64,000 nt of DNA from Muricauda sp. MAR_2010_75 (GTDB lineage Bacteria; Bacteroidota; Bacteroidia; Flavobacteriales; Flavobacteriaceae): contig NZ_JQNJ01000001.1 of NCBI RefSeq assembly GCF_000745185.1, positions 2,958,501 through 3,022,500 on the forward strand, read 5' to 3'. Both the position numbers and the translations under genes were made by a program. The stretch's first letter is position 1. Each line of letters opens with the position of its first letter. Below the pieces are notes generated by a model, which had not been told where the DNA came from, ran no database searches, and was given only the letters and a program-made list of their open reading frames with translations. Positions 26,505-34,332 of the stretch are shown here, piece by piece.

Positions 26505-27110
26505 ATGGGCAAGAAGAAATTATTGGAATATATTGCTGGATATGTTCAATTGACCGGGGAAGAAGAAGAACTTCTGTTGTCACATGCCATGGAGCGTAAC
26601 TATTTAAAAGGTCAATACATAGTTCAGCAGGGTGATGTATGTGATAAAGAAAGTTTTGTGCTCAACGGGTGTACCAGGACCTTTTATCTTGATGGGGAAG
26701 GAAATGAGCATGTTGTAATGTTTGCCATAGAAAATTGGTGGGTCGCAGATATGGGGAGTTTCACTTCAAAAACCCCTGCCACCTACAATGTCCAGTGTTT
26801 GGACCATACCGAAGTCATTCAGTTTACATATGACGCCATGGAGTTTTTGTATCGGAAAATCCCTAAACTTGAACGTTTTTTTAGATTGATAATTCAAAAA
26901 GCCTTTATTGCTTCAGAGAAGCGAATCGTGTCAAACTTCTCCTTGACCGCTAAAGAAAGGTATTCCAATTTTCTGGAGAAGTATCCCAAAATAGAACAGA
27001 AAGTCCCACAGTACATGGTCGCCTCATATTTAGGGATTACCAAAGAATTTCTCAGTAAGATCAGAAGTGAAATGCGGAACACACAAGTGGAAAATGTTAA
27101 TCTAGTTTAA
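26505..27110 (+). CDS. Crp/Fnr family transcriptional regulator (1 of 3)
   Basis: 201 aa from ATG at 26505. The N-terminal cyclic-nucleotide-binding-like beta barrel (about residues 20-125) includes the GQYIVQQGDVCDKESFVLNG turn. A long dimer helix follows, and the C-terminal HTH ends VPQYMVASYLGITKEFLSKIR. There are no Fnr-type cysteine clusters. The pocket lacks an obvious RxS cAMP-binding signature, as is usual for this Bacteroidetes subfamily, so the ligand is unknown. The IS right end lies 41 bp upstream. The YceI gene follows by 85 bp and may be its target or operon partner. It resembles the regulators at 28112 and 34333. Confidence 0.88.
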   Translation: MGKKKLLEYIAGYVQLTGEEEELLLSHAMERNYLKGQYIVQQGDVCDKESFVLNGCTRTFYLDGEGNEHVVMFAIENWWVADMGSFTSKTPATYNVQCLDHTEVIQFTYDAMEFLYRKIPKLERFFRLIIQKAFIASEKRIVSNFSLTAKERYSNFLEKYPKIEQKVPQYMVASYLGITKEFLSKIRSEMRNTQVENVNLV

Positions 27111-27195
27111 CCGTTTTTTTTAATCTATCTTATTTTTCTTCCAGTTGATTTGATACAATTTTGCTTTGATTAAACATTAAAAATTGTTGGAATTG

Positions 27196-27792
27196 ATGAA
27201 AGAAAAATTGCAAAAGAGTGTATCACTGTTGATGTTCTTGAATGTGGTTGGCCTTGGGTTTGGTCAAAGTACAGTTTGGAAGATAGATCCCTCACATTCA
27301 ACATTGGGGTTTTCCATTGATCATTTGGTTATTTCGGAAACGGTAGGGGAGTTCAAAGACTATTCGGTTACTGTAAAAGCGGATGAGAAAGACTTTTCCG
27401 ATGCCAAGATAAGTGTTATGATCCAATCAAACAGTATAGATACCGAAGATGAAAAACGGGACGAACATCTAAGGAGTCCTGAATTTTTTGATGTTGACAA
27501 ATACCCTCAAATTGTATTCAAATCAGATGGATTCCGTAAATCCAGTAATGGCGATTATAAATTGTCCGGAACCATACAAATGCACGGAGTCACAAAAAAG
27601 ATAGTGCTGAATGCAAAGTTTGGCGGCATAGTCAAAGATCCTTGGGGAGGTACCCGTGCTGGGCTAAAAATATGGGGCGTTTTGGATAGATATGACTTTG
27701 GTCTTAAATATAATTCTGTTATGGAAGCCGGTGGACTTTCCATTGGGCGAGAAGTTAGGGTTGACTGCCGTGTTGAGTTGGTAAAAGAATAA
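27196..27792 (+). CDS. YceI family periplasmic protein (canonical)
   Basis: 198 aa from ATG at 27196 with a signal peptide ending near GLGFGQS. The lipocalin-like YceI barrel starts with the family signature WKIDPSHSTLGFSIDHLVISETVGEF and continues with RDEHLRSPEFFDVDKYPQIVFKSDGF and GTIQMHGVTKKIVLNAKFGG. Members bind polyisoprenoid or quinone-like lipids in the periplasm. It is closer to the family consensus than the two divergent YceI genes at 42182 and 45907. It follows a Crp/Fnr gene on the same strand; start codons TTG at 27184 or 27187 are possible but less likely. Confidence 0.92.
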   Translation: MKEKLQKSVSLLMFLNVVGLGFGQSTVWKIDPSHSTLGFSIDHLVISETVGEFKDYSVTVKADEKDFSDAKISVMIQSNSIDTEDEKRDEHLRSPEFFDVDKYPQIVFKSDGFRKSSNGDYKLSGTIQMHGVTKKIVLNAKFGGIVKDPWGGTRAGLKIWGVLDRYDFGLKYNSVMEAGGLSIGREVRVDCRVELVKE

Positions 27793-27918
27793 GTGGCCTA
27801 GCTAAAGAATGGGGCTTTTGGATTAAACGTATTGTGTAACCCCTGTTTCTAAGCTATTACGCTGTACATTTTATGATGTTCACTTATTTAATTACTAAAC
27901 TTTGATTGGTTGTAGAAG

Positions 27919-27983
27919 TAAAGGCGGTTTGTTGGGCTAACAGCTCCAAGCCGCTTTTACGGATACAAACCGTATTGTTTTTT
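27919..27983 (+). terminator. Two successive hairpins downstream of yceI, terminator or small RNA end
   Basis: First stem 27919-27931 / 27947-27959 (TAAAGGCGGTTTG with CAAGCCGCTTTTA) has 13 pairs, two of them G-T. A second short stem TACGG / CCGTA overlaps it at 27958-27974 and is followed by TTGTTTTTT. The 320-bp gap 27793-28111 contains no gene. The compensating G-T pairs suggest RNA-level function. Confidence 0.5.
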
Positions 27984-28090
27984 CAGGCCATTTTTCAAAT
28001 CACCTTGTGATGAAACTTCTTTGTTCTATCCAATTCTCCAAAAAAAATTATCTTATCTTCCATGGATTACCATGGTTCATTTGTGTTTAA

Positions 28091-28109
28091 TTTAGATCGT
28101 GAATCTAAA
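28091..28109 (+). promoter_or_regulatory. Perfect inverted repeat before a Crp/Fnr start
   Basis: TTTAGAT (28091-28097), 5 nt, ATCTAAA (28103-28109), ending 2 nt before the ATG at 28112. It may be an autoregulatory operator or a 5'-UTR hairpin that masks the start. The odd 5-nt spacer differs from classic Crp/Fnr sites. Confidence 0.4.
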
Positions 28110-28111
28110 AT

Positions 28112-28699
28112 ATGCAGTTAATGGATGCGGATTATTATGCCCCCGTACTTAAAGTACTGACAGACCACACAAGTTTTACAATAGGTCAGCTCTCTAAAAT
28201 AAAGGAATCATTCAAAATAGTGCGGCTTCATAAAAAGGAGTACCTCCTTCAGCCCGGTTCAAAGGCTGATTCGCTTTATTTTGTCGCTTCTGGCTGTGTA
28301 CGGGTTTTTAAGATTGAGTCCGATCGTGAGGTAATCATTCAGTTTGGGGTAAAGGGATCATGTGTGAGCGATCTTCAAGGCTATTTGGGCAAAAGGCCAT
28401 CGGAACAGTTCATACAAGCCATTGAACCTTCGGTGGTATTGCAAATCCACAGACATCGATTGGAAAGATTGTTTGATGAAATACCTCCTTTGGAACGATT
28501 TTTCAGAATTAAGTTTGAAAATGCCCATAGCGAACTACAGGAACGCCATCTTGTAAACCTAAGCAGGAATGCTCGGGAGCGCTATGAACAGTTCAGGAAC
28601 AAGTACAAAGACTTGGAACAGCGAATCCCACAATATATGATCGCTTCCTATTTGGGCATTACCAAAGAGTTTTTGAGTTATATAAGAAGGTCGCACTAG
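28112..28699 (+). CDS. Crp/Fnr family transcriptional regulator (2 of 3)
   Basis: 195 aa. cNMP-binding-like domain (KKEYLLQPGSKADSLYFVASGCVRVFKIES, about residues 38-67), dimer helix, and C-terminal HTH IPQYMIASYLGITKEFLSYIRRSH. The HTH recognition region is almost the same as in the regulators at 26505 and 34333, so the three may bind similar sites. It precedes the cyclase gene by 73 bp on the same strand and may control it. A perfect inverted repeat touches its start codon. Ligand unknown. Confidence 0.87.
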   Translation: MQLMDADYYAPVLKVLTDHTSFTIGQLSKIKESFKIVRLHKKEYLLQPGSKADSLYFVASGCVRVFKIESDREVIIQFGVKGSCVSDLQGYLGKRPSEQFIQAIEPSVVLQIHRHRLERLFDEIPPLERFFRIKFENAHSELQERHLVNLSRNARERYEQFRNKYKDLEQRIPQYMIASYLGITKEFLSYIRRSH

Positions 28700-28772
28700 T
28701 TTTTTAAGATATCTTCTTTTTTTTCGGTCTCCTCTGGGCAAAATTTGCCGGATAAATCAAAAAAATAATATC

Positions 28773-29762
28773 ATGAGAAAAACTTTGATTATCACGGCAG
28801 TTTCAATGCTATCGGTTTGTGCAGCGGTTGGCCAAGAAAAAGTGGGGAAGAGCCCATGGGGCAGTCAAGACCAAATAGGTAGGTTGAACATGATGACAGA
28901 TGGATCTAAACTGCAGGTCTTAAAGTCCATAGGGTCGGGAAAGACTTACGATTTGGGCGTAGAATATTTTGTAGGGATGCCCGGTTTTAATTTTTTGGGC
29001 GACCCAGAGTATCAATATTGGCTTACCCATACCCCTCATGGCACCGTTGTGGACAATCCAAACTATCAAGGAGAGACCATGAACAAAAAAGTGAGTTATA
29101 CATCGGATGCCATCTCCATGCTTACCCATACGGGCACACATATAGATGCCTTGAACCACTTTGGTCTTAACGGTGAAATCTGGAATGGCTTCTCAGCCAA
29201 TGAATTTTTAGGGGACAAAGGTTGGAAAAGGGCCGGTGCCGAAAATATTCCTCCCATTATTGCACGAGGCGTATTGATTGATGTTGCCGGCTACAAGAAC
29301 CAATCGGTATTGGATAGAGATTATAGAATAAGCAAGGAAGACCTTGAAGGAACACTTGAAAAGCAAAAAGTTGAACTGAAAAAGGGAGATGTTGTCCTAA
29401 TTCGGACGGGCCAAGCCACCTACTATAATGATGCAGCGAAATATTTAGATCAATATCCCGGGGTTGGCCTGGATGCCGTAAAATGGTTGGTAGAGGAAAA
29501 AAATATAATGATTCTTGGTGCAGATAATCTCGGTCTTGAAGCCTTTCCTTCCAACACTAAGGAAAATTGGGTGCCGGTTCATAGCTATTTGTTGGCTGAA
29601 AAAGGGATTATGTTCATGGAGCAATTGAATCTAGAAGGTATTGCATCCGATAAAATTTATGAGTTTGCATTCGTAGCTTCTTCATTAAAATTGAGGGGAG
29701 CCAGTGGATCGCCCATGAGGCCAATGGCCATTCCTTTGGCCACAGCACATTTCAAAAACTGA
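28773..29762 (+). CDS. Exported cyclase-family (kynurenine formamidase-like) metal hydrolase
   Basis: 329 aa with a Sec signal peptide (MRKTLIITAVSMLSVCAAVGQ). The metal-binding signature HTGTHIDALNHFG (HxGTHxDxxxH) is intact, and VVLIRTGQATYY, LGADNLGLEAFPS and VHSYLLAEKGI follow the family pattern. These enzymes hydrolyse formyl-kynurenine, isatin or related amides and lactams; an exported form suggests use on external or periplasmic substrate. A short palindrome (28737-28749, GGCAAA-A-TTTGCC) lies 23 bp before the ATG and could be an operator. It follows a Crp/Fnr gene. Substrate undetermined. Confidence 0.87.
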   Translation: MRKTLIITAVSMLSVCAAVGQEKVGKSPWGSQDQIGRLNMMTDGSKLQVLKSIGSGKTYDLGVEYFVGMPGFNFLGDPEYQYWLTHTPHGTVVDNPNYQGETMNKKVSYTSDAISMLTHTGTHIDALNHFGLNGEIWNGFSANEFLGDKGWKRAGAENIPPIIARGVLIDVAGYKNQSVLDRDYRISKEDLEGTLEKQKVELKKGDVVLIRTGQATYYNDAAKYLDQYPGVGLDAVKWLVEEKNIMILGADNLGLEAFPSNTKENWVPVHSYLLAEKGIMFMEQLNLEGIASDKIYEFAFVASSLKLRGASGSPMRPMAIPLATAHFKN

Positions 29763-29781
29763 AAATGGAGCTATTTATAAC

Positions 29782-29822
29782 GGATTTTGGGGCTTTGGAC
29801 ATCTCTTCTTGGCCCCAAATCC
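29782..29822 (+). terminator. Hairpin after the cyclase gene
   Basis: GGATTTTGGGGC pairs with GCCCCAAATCC with one bulged T and an 18-nt loop. The T run after it is weak, so termination is likely but inefficient. Confidence 0.45.
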
Positions 29823-29903
29823 ATTTCCCACATTGTAAGTGATGGGATAAAAATCGACCAATACAATGAAAAATTAACTGCCTAGACTTTAACTGTTCCA
29901 TAT

Positions 29904-30716
29904 ATGCACCGATACTGTCTTGGAGTTTATATGATTTTCATATTGCTCATTGGTATGGCAAACTACAACCTCCACTCCCAAACAAATGTTGAATCGGAAA
30001 CCGTAATTGTTAACGGAAAGCACCTGTATTTTGAAAAGTATGGAATAGGGGACCCCCTTATTTTTTTGCATGGTTATGGCTTGTCGTCCAAATCTTGGAA
30101 ATCCTATGTGAAGGATTTTAGCCGGGATTATACAGTCTACCTCATTGACTTACCGGGGCATGGTAAGTCGGATTATTTGCATGGGGATTTGTCCGTAAAG
30201 GCCGTAGCTGGGGAGTTGAACCAAATGCTGGACCAAATGGGGCTGGATAAAATCAAAGCAGTTGGGTTTAGTTTTGGTGGCGATATACTCTATCAACTGG
30301 CACTGATCAATCCAACTTTGATTACGGCAATGATAAGCATTGGCTCCGTTGGTTCATGGACCATTGCGGATTTTCCTCAACTAAAGCAGAGTTTCACATT
30401 TGAGAATAGGGTGCAATACAAGTGGCTTATAGAAGCACAAACCAGTGAAGAGCAGGTCAGGATATTGATGGAACAATTTCAGAATTATACCATTTATCTT
30501 ACAAATGAAGAACTGCAACAAATTAAATGTGATGTGTTTATCATCTCTGGCGATGATGACCCGGGCGTTGGACTACATGAAATAGCCAGGGCCAAAAAAC
30601 ACCTGGCCCATGTGGATATTTGGATATTACCAAATGTAGCGCATGGTGCCCATACCGGCTCCAACAAAGAAACCTTCATTACAAGGGCCAAATTGTTTTT
30701 ATCCAACACAAAATAA
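29904..30716 (+). CDS. Exported alpha/beta hydrolase
   Basis: 270 aa. An N-terminal hydrophobic segment (CLGVYMIFILLIGMANYNLHSQ) acts as signal peptide or anchor. The alpha/beta-hydrolase fold shows the oxyanion region FLHGYGLSSKSW, nucleophilic Ser123 in GFSFGGD, an acid in SGDDDPGVG, and His in NVAHGAHTG. Serine carboxylesterase or lipase-type chemistry is expected. It stands between the cyclase and a second, aspartate-nucleophile hydrolase, so the segment looks like a small catabolic or detoxification cluster. Substrate unknown. Confidence 0.87.
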   Translation: MHRYCLGVYMIFILLIGMANYNLHSQTNVESETVIVNGKHLYFEKYGIGDPLIFLHGYGLSSKSWKSYVKDFSRDYTVYLIDLPGHGKSDYLHGDLSVKAVAGELNQMLDQMGLDKIKAVGFSFGGDILYQLALINPTLITAMISIGSVGSWTIADFPQLKQSFTFENRVQYKWLIEAQTSEEQVRILMEQFQNYTIYLTNEELQQIKCDVFIISGDDDPGVGLHEIARAKKHLAHVDIWILPNVAHGAHTGSNKETFITRAKLFLSNTK

Positions 30717-30802
30717 CATAACAAAAAGTTCCATTTTTCCGAGGCAAATTGACCGTGTCTCTTTGAATCATAAATTATTAATATTAAGTTAAAATATATA
30801 TA

Positions 30803-30839
30803 CAGACTTGTCTGAATAAACTTATGATGATTACATTTG
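30803..30839 (+). promoter_or_regulatory. Promoter with a TetR-type operator over the -33 box
   Basis: TTG (30808-30810), 21 nt, TACATTTG (30832-30839) is a full-consensus promoter. The TTG lies inside the palindrome CAGAC-TT-GTCTG (30803-30814), which has the AGAC/GTCT half-sites known from several TetR-family operators. The hydrolase ATG is 45 bp downstream and a TetR gene follows that hydrolase. Confidence 0.65.
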
Positions 30840-30883
30840 ACCTGGATTAAAAATTCAAATCAAACAAAACAAATACTTGGAAT

Positions 30884-31849
30884 ATGAAAGCTCAAAAAGT
30901 AATGGCTGCACTACTGTTTTTTATTTGTGCACAGGCAAGCCCCAAGGATGGCCTTAATGACATATGTAACAAAAATTATAACGATATGATAGGTACACAA
31001 GTACGGTTTAAAAGGAAGAAAATAAGTGATATCAATATTTTTTACAGGGAAGCAGGGAATCCCGAACATCCAACAATTGTTTTATTGCATGGATTTCCAA
31101 CGTCTTCGCACATGTACAGAAAGGTACTTCGTGAACTCTCAAATGAGTATCACTTGATTGCTCCAGATTATCCAGGATTTGGTGAAAGCGATTTTCCATC
31201 GTCGGATAAATTCAATTATACCTTTGATACTATTGCCAAATTGATGGATGATTTTATCGCGAGCTTCAATCTGGAAAATTATGCCTTGATGATACAGGAT
31301 TATGGAGCGCCAATTGGTTTTAGGATCGCTACGGCGCATCCCGAAAAGGTAACCGCCATCATTAATCAGAATGGGAATGCCTATGAAGCTGGATTGGGAG
31401 ATGCTTGGGAAGGTATTCGAAGACTATGGAAAGAAAACAACTTGGAAAATAGGAATGCGTTGTTGCAGGCATTCTCTTTGGAAGGCCTTAAATGGCAGTA
31501 TACCCACGGAACCAGAAACCCTGAAAACATCAATCCGGATGCTTGGCAGTTGGACTATCTGCGCTTGTCCCGGCCAGGTTCGCACGAAATCAATCTGGAC
31601 CTTTTCTACGACTACCAAAACAACGTAAAACTTTATCCCAAATGGCAGGAATATCTTAGGAAATACCAACCTCCCATGCTCATTGTTTGGGGTAAGAACG
31701 ATGAATTTTTTCCTGAATCCGGAGCCAAAGCCTATAAAAATGATTTAAAAACAGTGGATTACAATGTCTACGATACGGGACATTTTGCTTTGGAAGAAGA
31801 TGGTGGGGCCATCATTGAAAAAATACGTTCCTTTATGGGGAAATTGTAG
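30884..31849 (+). CDS. Alpha/beta hydrolase, epoxide hydrolase / haloalkane dehalogenase-like
   Basis: 321 aa with a probable signal peptide (VMAALLFFICAQAS). The oxyanion motif is LLHGFPTSSHMYR. The nucleophile elbow MIQDYGAPIGFRIA has Asp139 instead of Ser, the mark of epoxide hydrolases, haloalkane dehalogenases and fluoroacetate dehalogenases. A tryptophan-bearing cap (EGIRRLWKENN) and late acid/His (WGKNDEFFPESG, DTGHFALEED) complete the fold. It is 6 bp from the TetR gene and preceded by an operator-overlapped promoter, so it is probably induced by its substrate or a related lipophile. The exact reaction cannot be fixed by sequence. Confidence 0.88.
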   Translation: MKAQKVMAALLFFICAQASPKDGLNDICNKNYNDMIGTQVRFKRKKISDINIFYREAGNPEHPTIVLLHGFPTSSHMYRKVLRELSNEYHLIAPDYPGFGESDFPSSDKFNYTFDTIAKLMDDFIASFNLENYALMIQDYGAPIGFRIATAHPEKVTAIINQNGNAYEAGLGDAWEGIRRLWKENNLENRNALLQAFSLEGLKWQYTHGTRNPENINPDAWQLDYLRLSRPGSHEINLDLFYDYQNNVKLYPKWQEYLRKYQPPMLIVWGKNDEFFPESGAKAYKNDLKTVDYNVYDTGHFALEEDGGAIIEKIRSFMGKL

Positions 31850-31855
31850 TATATC

Positions 31856-32404
31856 ATGGTTCACCACAATCAAGATGTAAAAGATAGAATTCTAATTACG
31901 GCTGATAGATTGTTCCAGGAGCAAGGGTTCAATGAGACCGGGATCAATCAAATTATCAGTGAGGCCAATATTGCAAAGGCCAGTCTTTACTATCATTTTA
32001 AGTCCAAGGAAGATTTATGTGTGGCTTACTTGCAACGTCGCAATGAAATCTGGAACACGGCTTTTTATGAGTTTCTTAAGGACAAGAAGGATAAGGTCCT
32101 GGCGGCATTTGACTTTTTGGTTGAACGAAATAGCACGGACGATTTTAGAGGGTGTAGTTTTTTAAACATGCTTTCCGAAACCAGCCCAGAAAAGGAATTG
32201 GTATATGCCGAGATTCAAAACCATAAAAACGGCCTGCTTCTTTTTTTTGAACACGAATTGGAGGATAAGGAGTTGGCCTATATTGTTTATTCCCTGTTTG
32301 AGAATGCCATAATTGAAAGTAAACTGCAACGAAATCAAGAACCGGTGTATCGGTTAAAAAAATTGGCGGAAGATTTAATTCAAGCCAAGAAGTCTTCCCA
32401 TTGA
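31856..32404 (+). CDS. TetR/AcrR family repressor
   Basis: 182 aa. The N-terminal HTH is FNETGINQIISEANIAKASLYYHFKSKEDL, typical TetR_N. The ligand domain contains DDFRGCSFLNM, a segment seen in the YxaF/LmrA-NemR-like branch that often senses electrophiles or aromatics; the Cys in GCSF could be a sensing residue. It starts 6 bp after the hydrolase stop, so it is in the same operon, and it probably represses the promoter at 30803-30839. It converges with a GNAT gene 10 bp away. Confidence 0.9.
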   Translation: MVHHNQDVKDRILITADRLFQEQGFNETGINQIISEANIAKASLYYHFKSKEDLCVAYLQRRNEIWNTAFYEFLKDKKDKVLAAFDFLVERNSTDDFRGCSFLNMLSETSPEKELVYAEIQNHKNGLLLFFEHELEDKELAYIVYSLFENAIIESKLQRNQEPVYRLKKLAEDLIQAKKSSH

Positions 32405-32414
32405 ATTGTGGGAA

Positions 32415-32867
32415 TCAATCCAACCCCATTTCGTAGGCAGTGTTTTTACGAACCGTAAAACCAAGTTTTTCATATAATTTTTTGGCTCTTGAGTTTCCGG
32501 GAGTGACTTCGAGCTGAAGCTCCACGGCATTTGCGAATTTGGATTTGGCCAATTGATAGATCAACTGGGAACCTATTCCTTTTGAGCGATAGTCCGGTTT
32601 CAGGTAGAGCTCATCAATATGCAAAATGTTTCCTCCATATTCATTGCTCCAATAATTGATGAGAATACAGTATCCTATGATTTCTGCTTTATTTTCAATG
32701 ACCAGGACAGCACCTAGGTCACTTTTCTTTGAAAGCAGGTCAAGGGTATTGAATGCCTTTTCCTTGGTCATTTGTATAAGCCCCGGGTCCTCCTCGTATA
32801 AATTGATGATCAAATCGGCGATAACATCAAAATCCGAAGCGTTGCAAGTTCTGAAACTAATTTTCAT
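32415..32867 (-). CDS. GNAT family N-acetyltransferase
   Basis: 150 aa. The beta4-alpha3 acetyl-CoA motif is ELYLKPDYRSKGIGSQLIYQLA, and the C-terminal NSRAKKLYEKLGFTVRKNTAYEMGL is typical of small cytosolic GNATs. The RSKGIG loop binds CoA. Substrate unknown. It converges with the TetR gene; the gap upstream (about 130 bp) contains the next terminator only. Confidence 0.9.
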   Translation of the reverse strand: MKISFRTCNASDFDVIADLIINLYEEDPGLIQMTKEKAFNTLDLLSKKSDLGAVLVIENKAEIIGYCILINYWSNEYGGNILHIDELYLKPDYRSKGIGSQLIYQLAKSKFANAVELQLEVTPGNSRAKKLYEKLGFTVRKNTAYEMGLD

Positions 32868-32997
32868 TTTGAACTTATGGAATGGTTTAGTCTTGGTGCA
32901 TTAGTAGAAATTCAATTGAAGAAATTACAATTGGTATTGCGGTGCACTATCATTTTAGAATGAACAACAAGAAAGAACTAATGGGATATGTGGAAAT

Positions 32998-33037
32998 AAA
33001 AAGACCCACGGGAAACACAGTTCCAATGGGTCTTTTT
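32998..33037 (-). terminator. Bidirectional terminator after the YHS gene
   Basis: AAAAAGACCCA / TGGGTCTTTTT with an 18-nt loop. It lies 5 bp past the stop of the YHS gene. Confidence 0.85.
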
Positions 33038-33042
33038 CAATG

Positions 33043-33495
33043 TTACTTGCTTAACTTCTTCCAATTGGCATCTGCCTTTTTCTTCACTTGCTGGTGATTC
33101 TCGGCCAACCAAAGTTGTTGGGCATCGACTTCTACATCGTATAGAAATAAATAGTACTTCCCATCCTTTACCACAAATTTTGTGGGGTCAACCCTAAACT
33201 TAGCTCCAACGGACACCCCAAAAGCACAATAACCGCCGTATTGGGGCAAATATTTCTCAGGCGAAGCTTCAAAAGTCTTCTTTTGGGACTCACTGGTAAA
33301 ATAGTACGATATCCCGTTGTGGGTGGCTTTGTATTCTTTGAGCCCTCTTTGTGCGATACCTAAATCCAAGTAAGAAACTGGGCTGTAACCTTGTAGTGCA
33401 ATTTTACTGTCATCTATGTTATTGCTTTTTTTCAAATCTTGTGAATAACCTAGTGATGCGATTAGTAGCGTTGCCGCCAATAGTAATGATTTCAT
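33043..33495 (-). CDS. Exported YHS domain protein
   Basis: 150 aa with a signal peptide (MKSLLLAATLLIASLGYSQ). A YHS-like core follows: IALQGYSPVSYLDLGIAQRG, THNGISYYFTSESQKKTFEASPEKYLPQYGGYCAFGVSVG. YHS domains are small, often metal-linked modules attached to copper ATPases or free in the periplasm. The single Cys in YGGYCAFG and nearby His may bind metal; this is inference. It is the last gene of a group with an SPW-like membrane protein and an NTF2-like protein, gaps 5 and 10 bp. Confidence 0.85.
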   Translation of the reverse strand: MKSLLLAATLLIASLGYSQDLKKSNNIDDSKIALQGYSPVSYLDLGIAQRGLKEYKATHNGISYYFTSESQKKTFEASPEKYLPQYGGYCAFGVSVGAKFRVDPTKFVVKDGKYYLFLYDVEVDAQQLWLAENHQQVKKKADANWKKLSK

Positions 33496-33500
33496 AGTTT

Positions 33501-33869
33501 TTAATTTTTTGCTTTTTGTAAATTATTTTCTGGTTTATGTAAACTGACCACCGTTAAAACGGCGATGCCATTGATCCAATAGTAGTAGGCGTCCAAGCCT
33601 TCAAAACTCAATATAAAAGGTGCTAGGACGAATAAGGCTCCTACCAAGCCATCAACAATGAGGTGACCCTTGTATGGGATAATTCTGTATACCCCAAACT
33701 GGTGATCAGTCAAAAGAGTCAGGACCAATGCAGCAATTCCCACAATTAGGGAAAGTTTCCAGGCCATTGAGTTAGTAGAACCCAATCCCAATATAAAGGG
33801 TAGGGCCATCAACGCTGCCGCTACCGGATAATCCAAGTACGCATGTATTTTTTTTGTTACAAATCCCAT
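33501..33869 (-). CDS. SPW-like four-helix membrane protein
   Basis: 122 aa from ATG at 33869 (MGFVTKKIHAYLDYPVA), chosen because it avoids overlap with the gene before; an upstream start at 33908 would overlap it. Four membrane helices are visible (DYPVAAALMALPFILGLG, KLSLIVGIAALVLTLLT, DGLVGALFVLAPFILSF, YYWINGIAVLTVVSLH). The small repeated-helix layout resembles SPW/DoxX-like proteins. Function unknown; the gene neighbours a YHS domain protein and an NTF2-like protein in one unit. Confidence 0.7.
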   Translation of the reverse strand: MGFVTKKIHAYLDYPVAAALMALPFILGLGSTNSMAWKLSLIVGIAALVLTLLTDHQFGVYRIIPYKGHLIVDGLVGALFVLAPFILSFEGLDAYYYWINGIAVLTVVSLHKPENNLQKAKN

Positions 33870-33879
33870 GGTGCCCTTT

Positions 33880-34233
33880 TTATCCTTTAAAATATTGCTC
33901 TTCCACAATCTGTCCGTTATGCCAGACGGTTCGCAGGATCTCGTGCCATAAGATTTTACTGCCGTCTTTCATGTCAAAATCAAAGGTGAACTCTGCATAA
34001 GAGACATCCCCGGACAACGATGCATGATGTAGGGTGATACCGTTGACCTTGGCAATAGCTCCAGCAAACCCTTGCATTTTGGAGAGCATCTCGGTTTTGT
34101 TGTTGGTAACCGTACCGTCAAAATCATACGTTTTGGCATCCGAAGAAAAATACTTTTCGGTGGCCTCCACAATTTGTCCATTTTTGACCATTTCATTTTT
34201 GGCCGAAAGGACTTCATTTAATGATTGTTCCAT
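33880..34233 (-). CDS. NTF2/SnoaL-like cone-fold protein
   Basis: 117 aa, cytosolic. The pattern VLSAKNEMVKNGQIVEATEKYFSSDAKTYDFDGTVTNNKTEMLSKMQGF followed by strands SGDVSYAEFTFDFDMKDGSKILWHEILRTVWHNGQIVEEQYF is typical of NTF2-like small-molecule-binding or enzyme folds. First gene of the NTF2-SPW-YHS unit. A Crp/Fnr gene lies 99 bp upstream on the same strand and may regulate it. Ligand unknown. Confidence 0.82.
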   Translation of the reverse strand: MEQSLNEVLSAKNEMVKNGQIVEATEKYFSSDAKTYDFDGTVTNNKTEMLSKMQGFAGAIAKVNGITLHHASLSGDVSYAEFTFDFDMKDGSKILWHEILRTVWHNGQIVEEQYFKG

Positions 34234-34332
34234 TTTTACTGTTTTAATTCTGTGTCAATATCGACAAGACAAAAGTCCTCCGATTGGAAGCCAATAAAAA
34301 TGAAGTACGTCAAGAAAAAAGGTTGAACTAGT

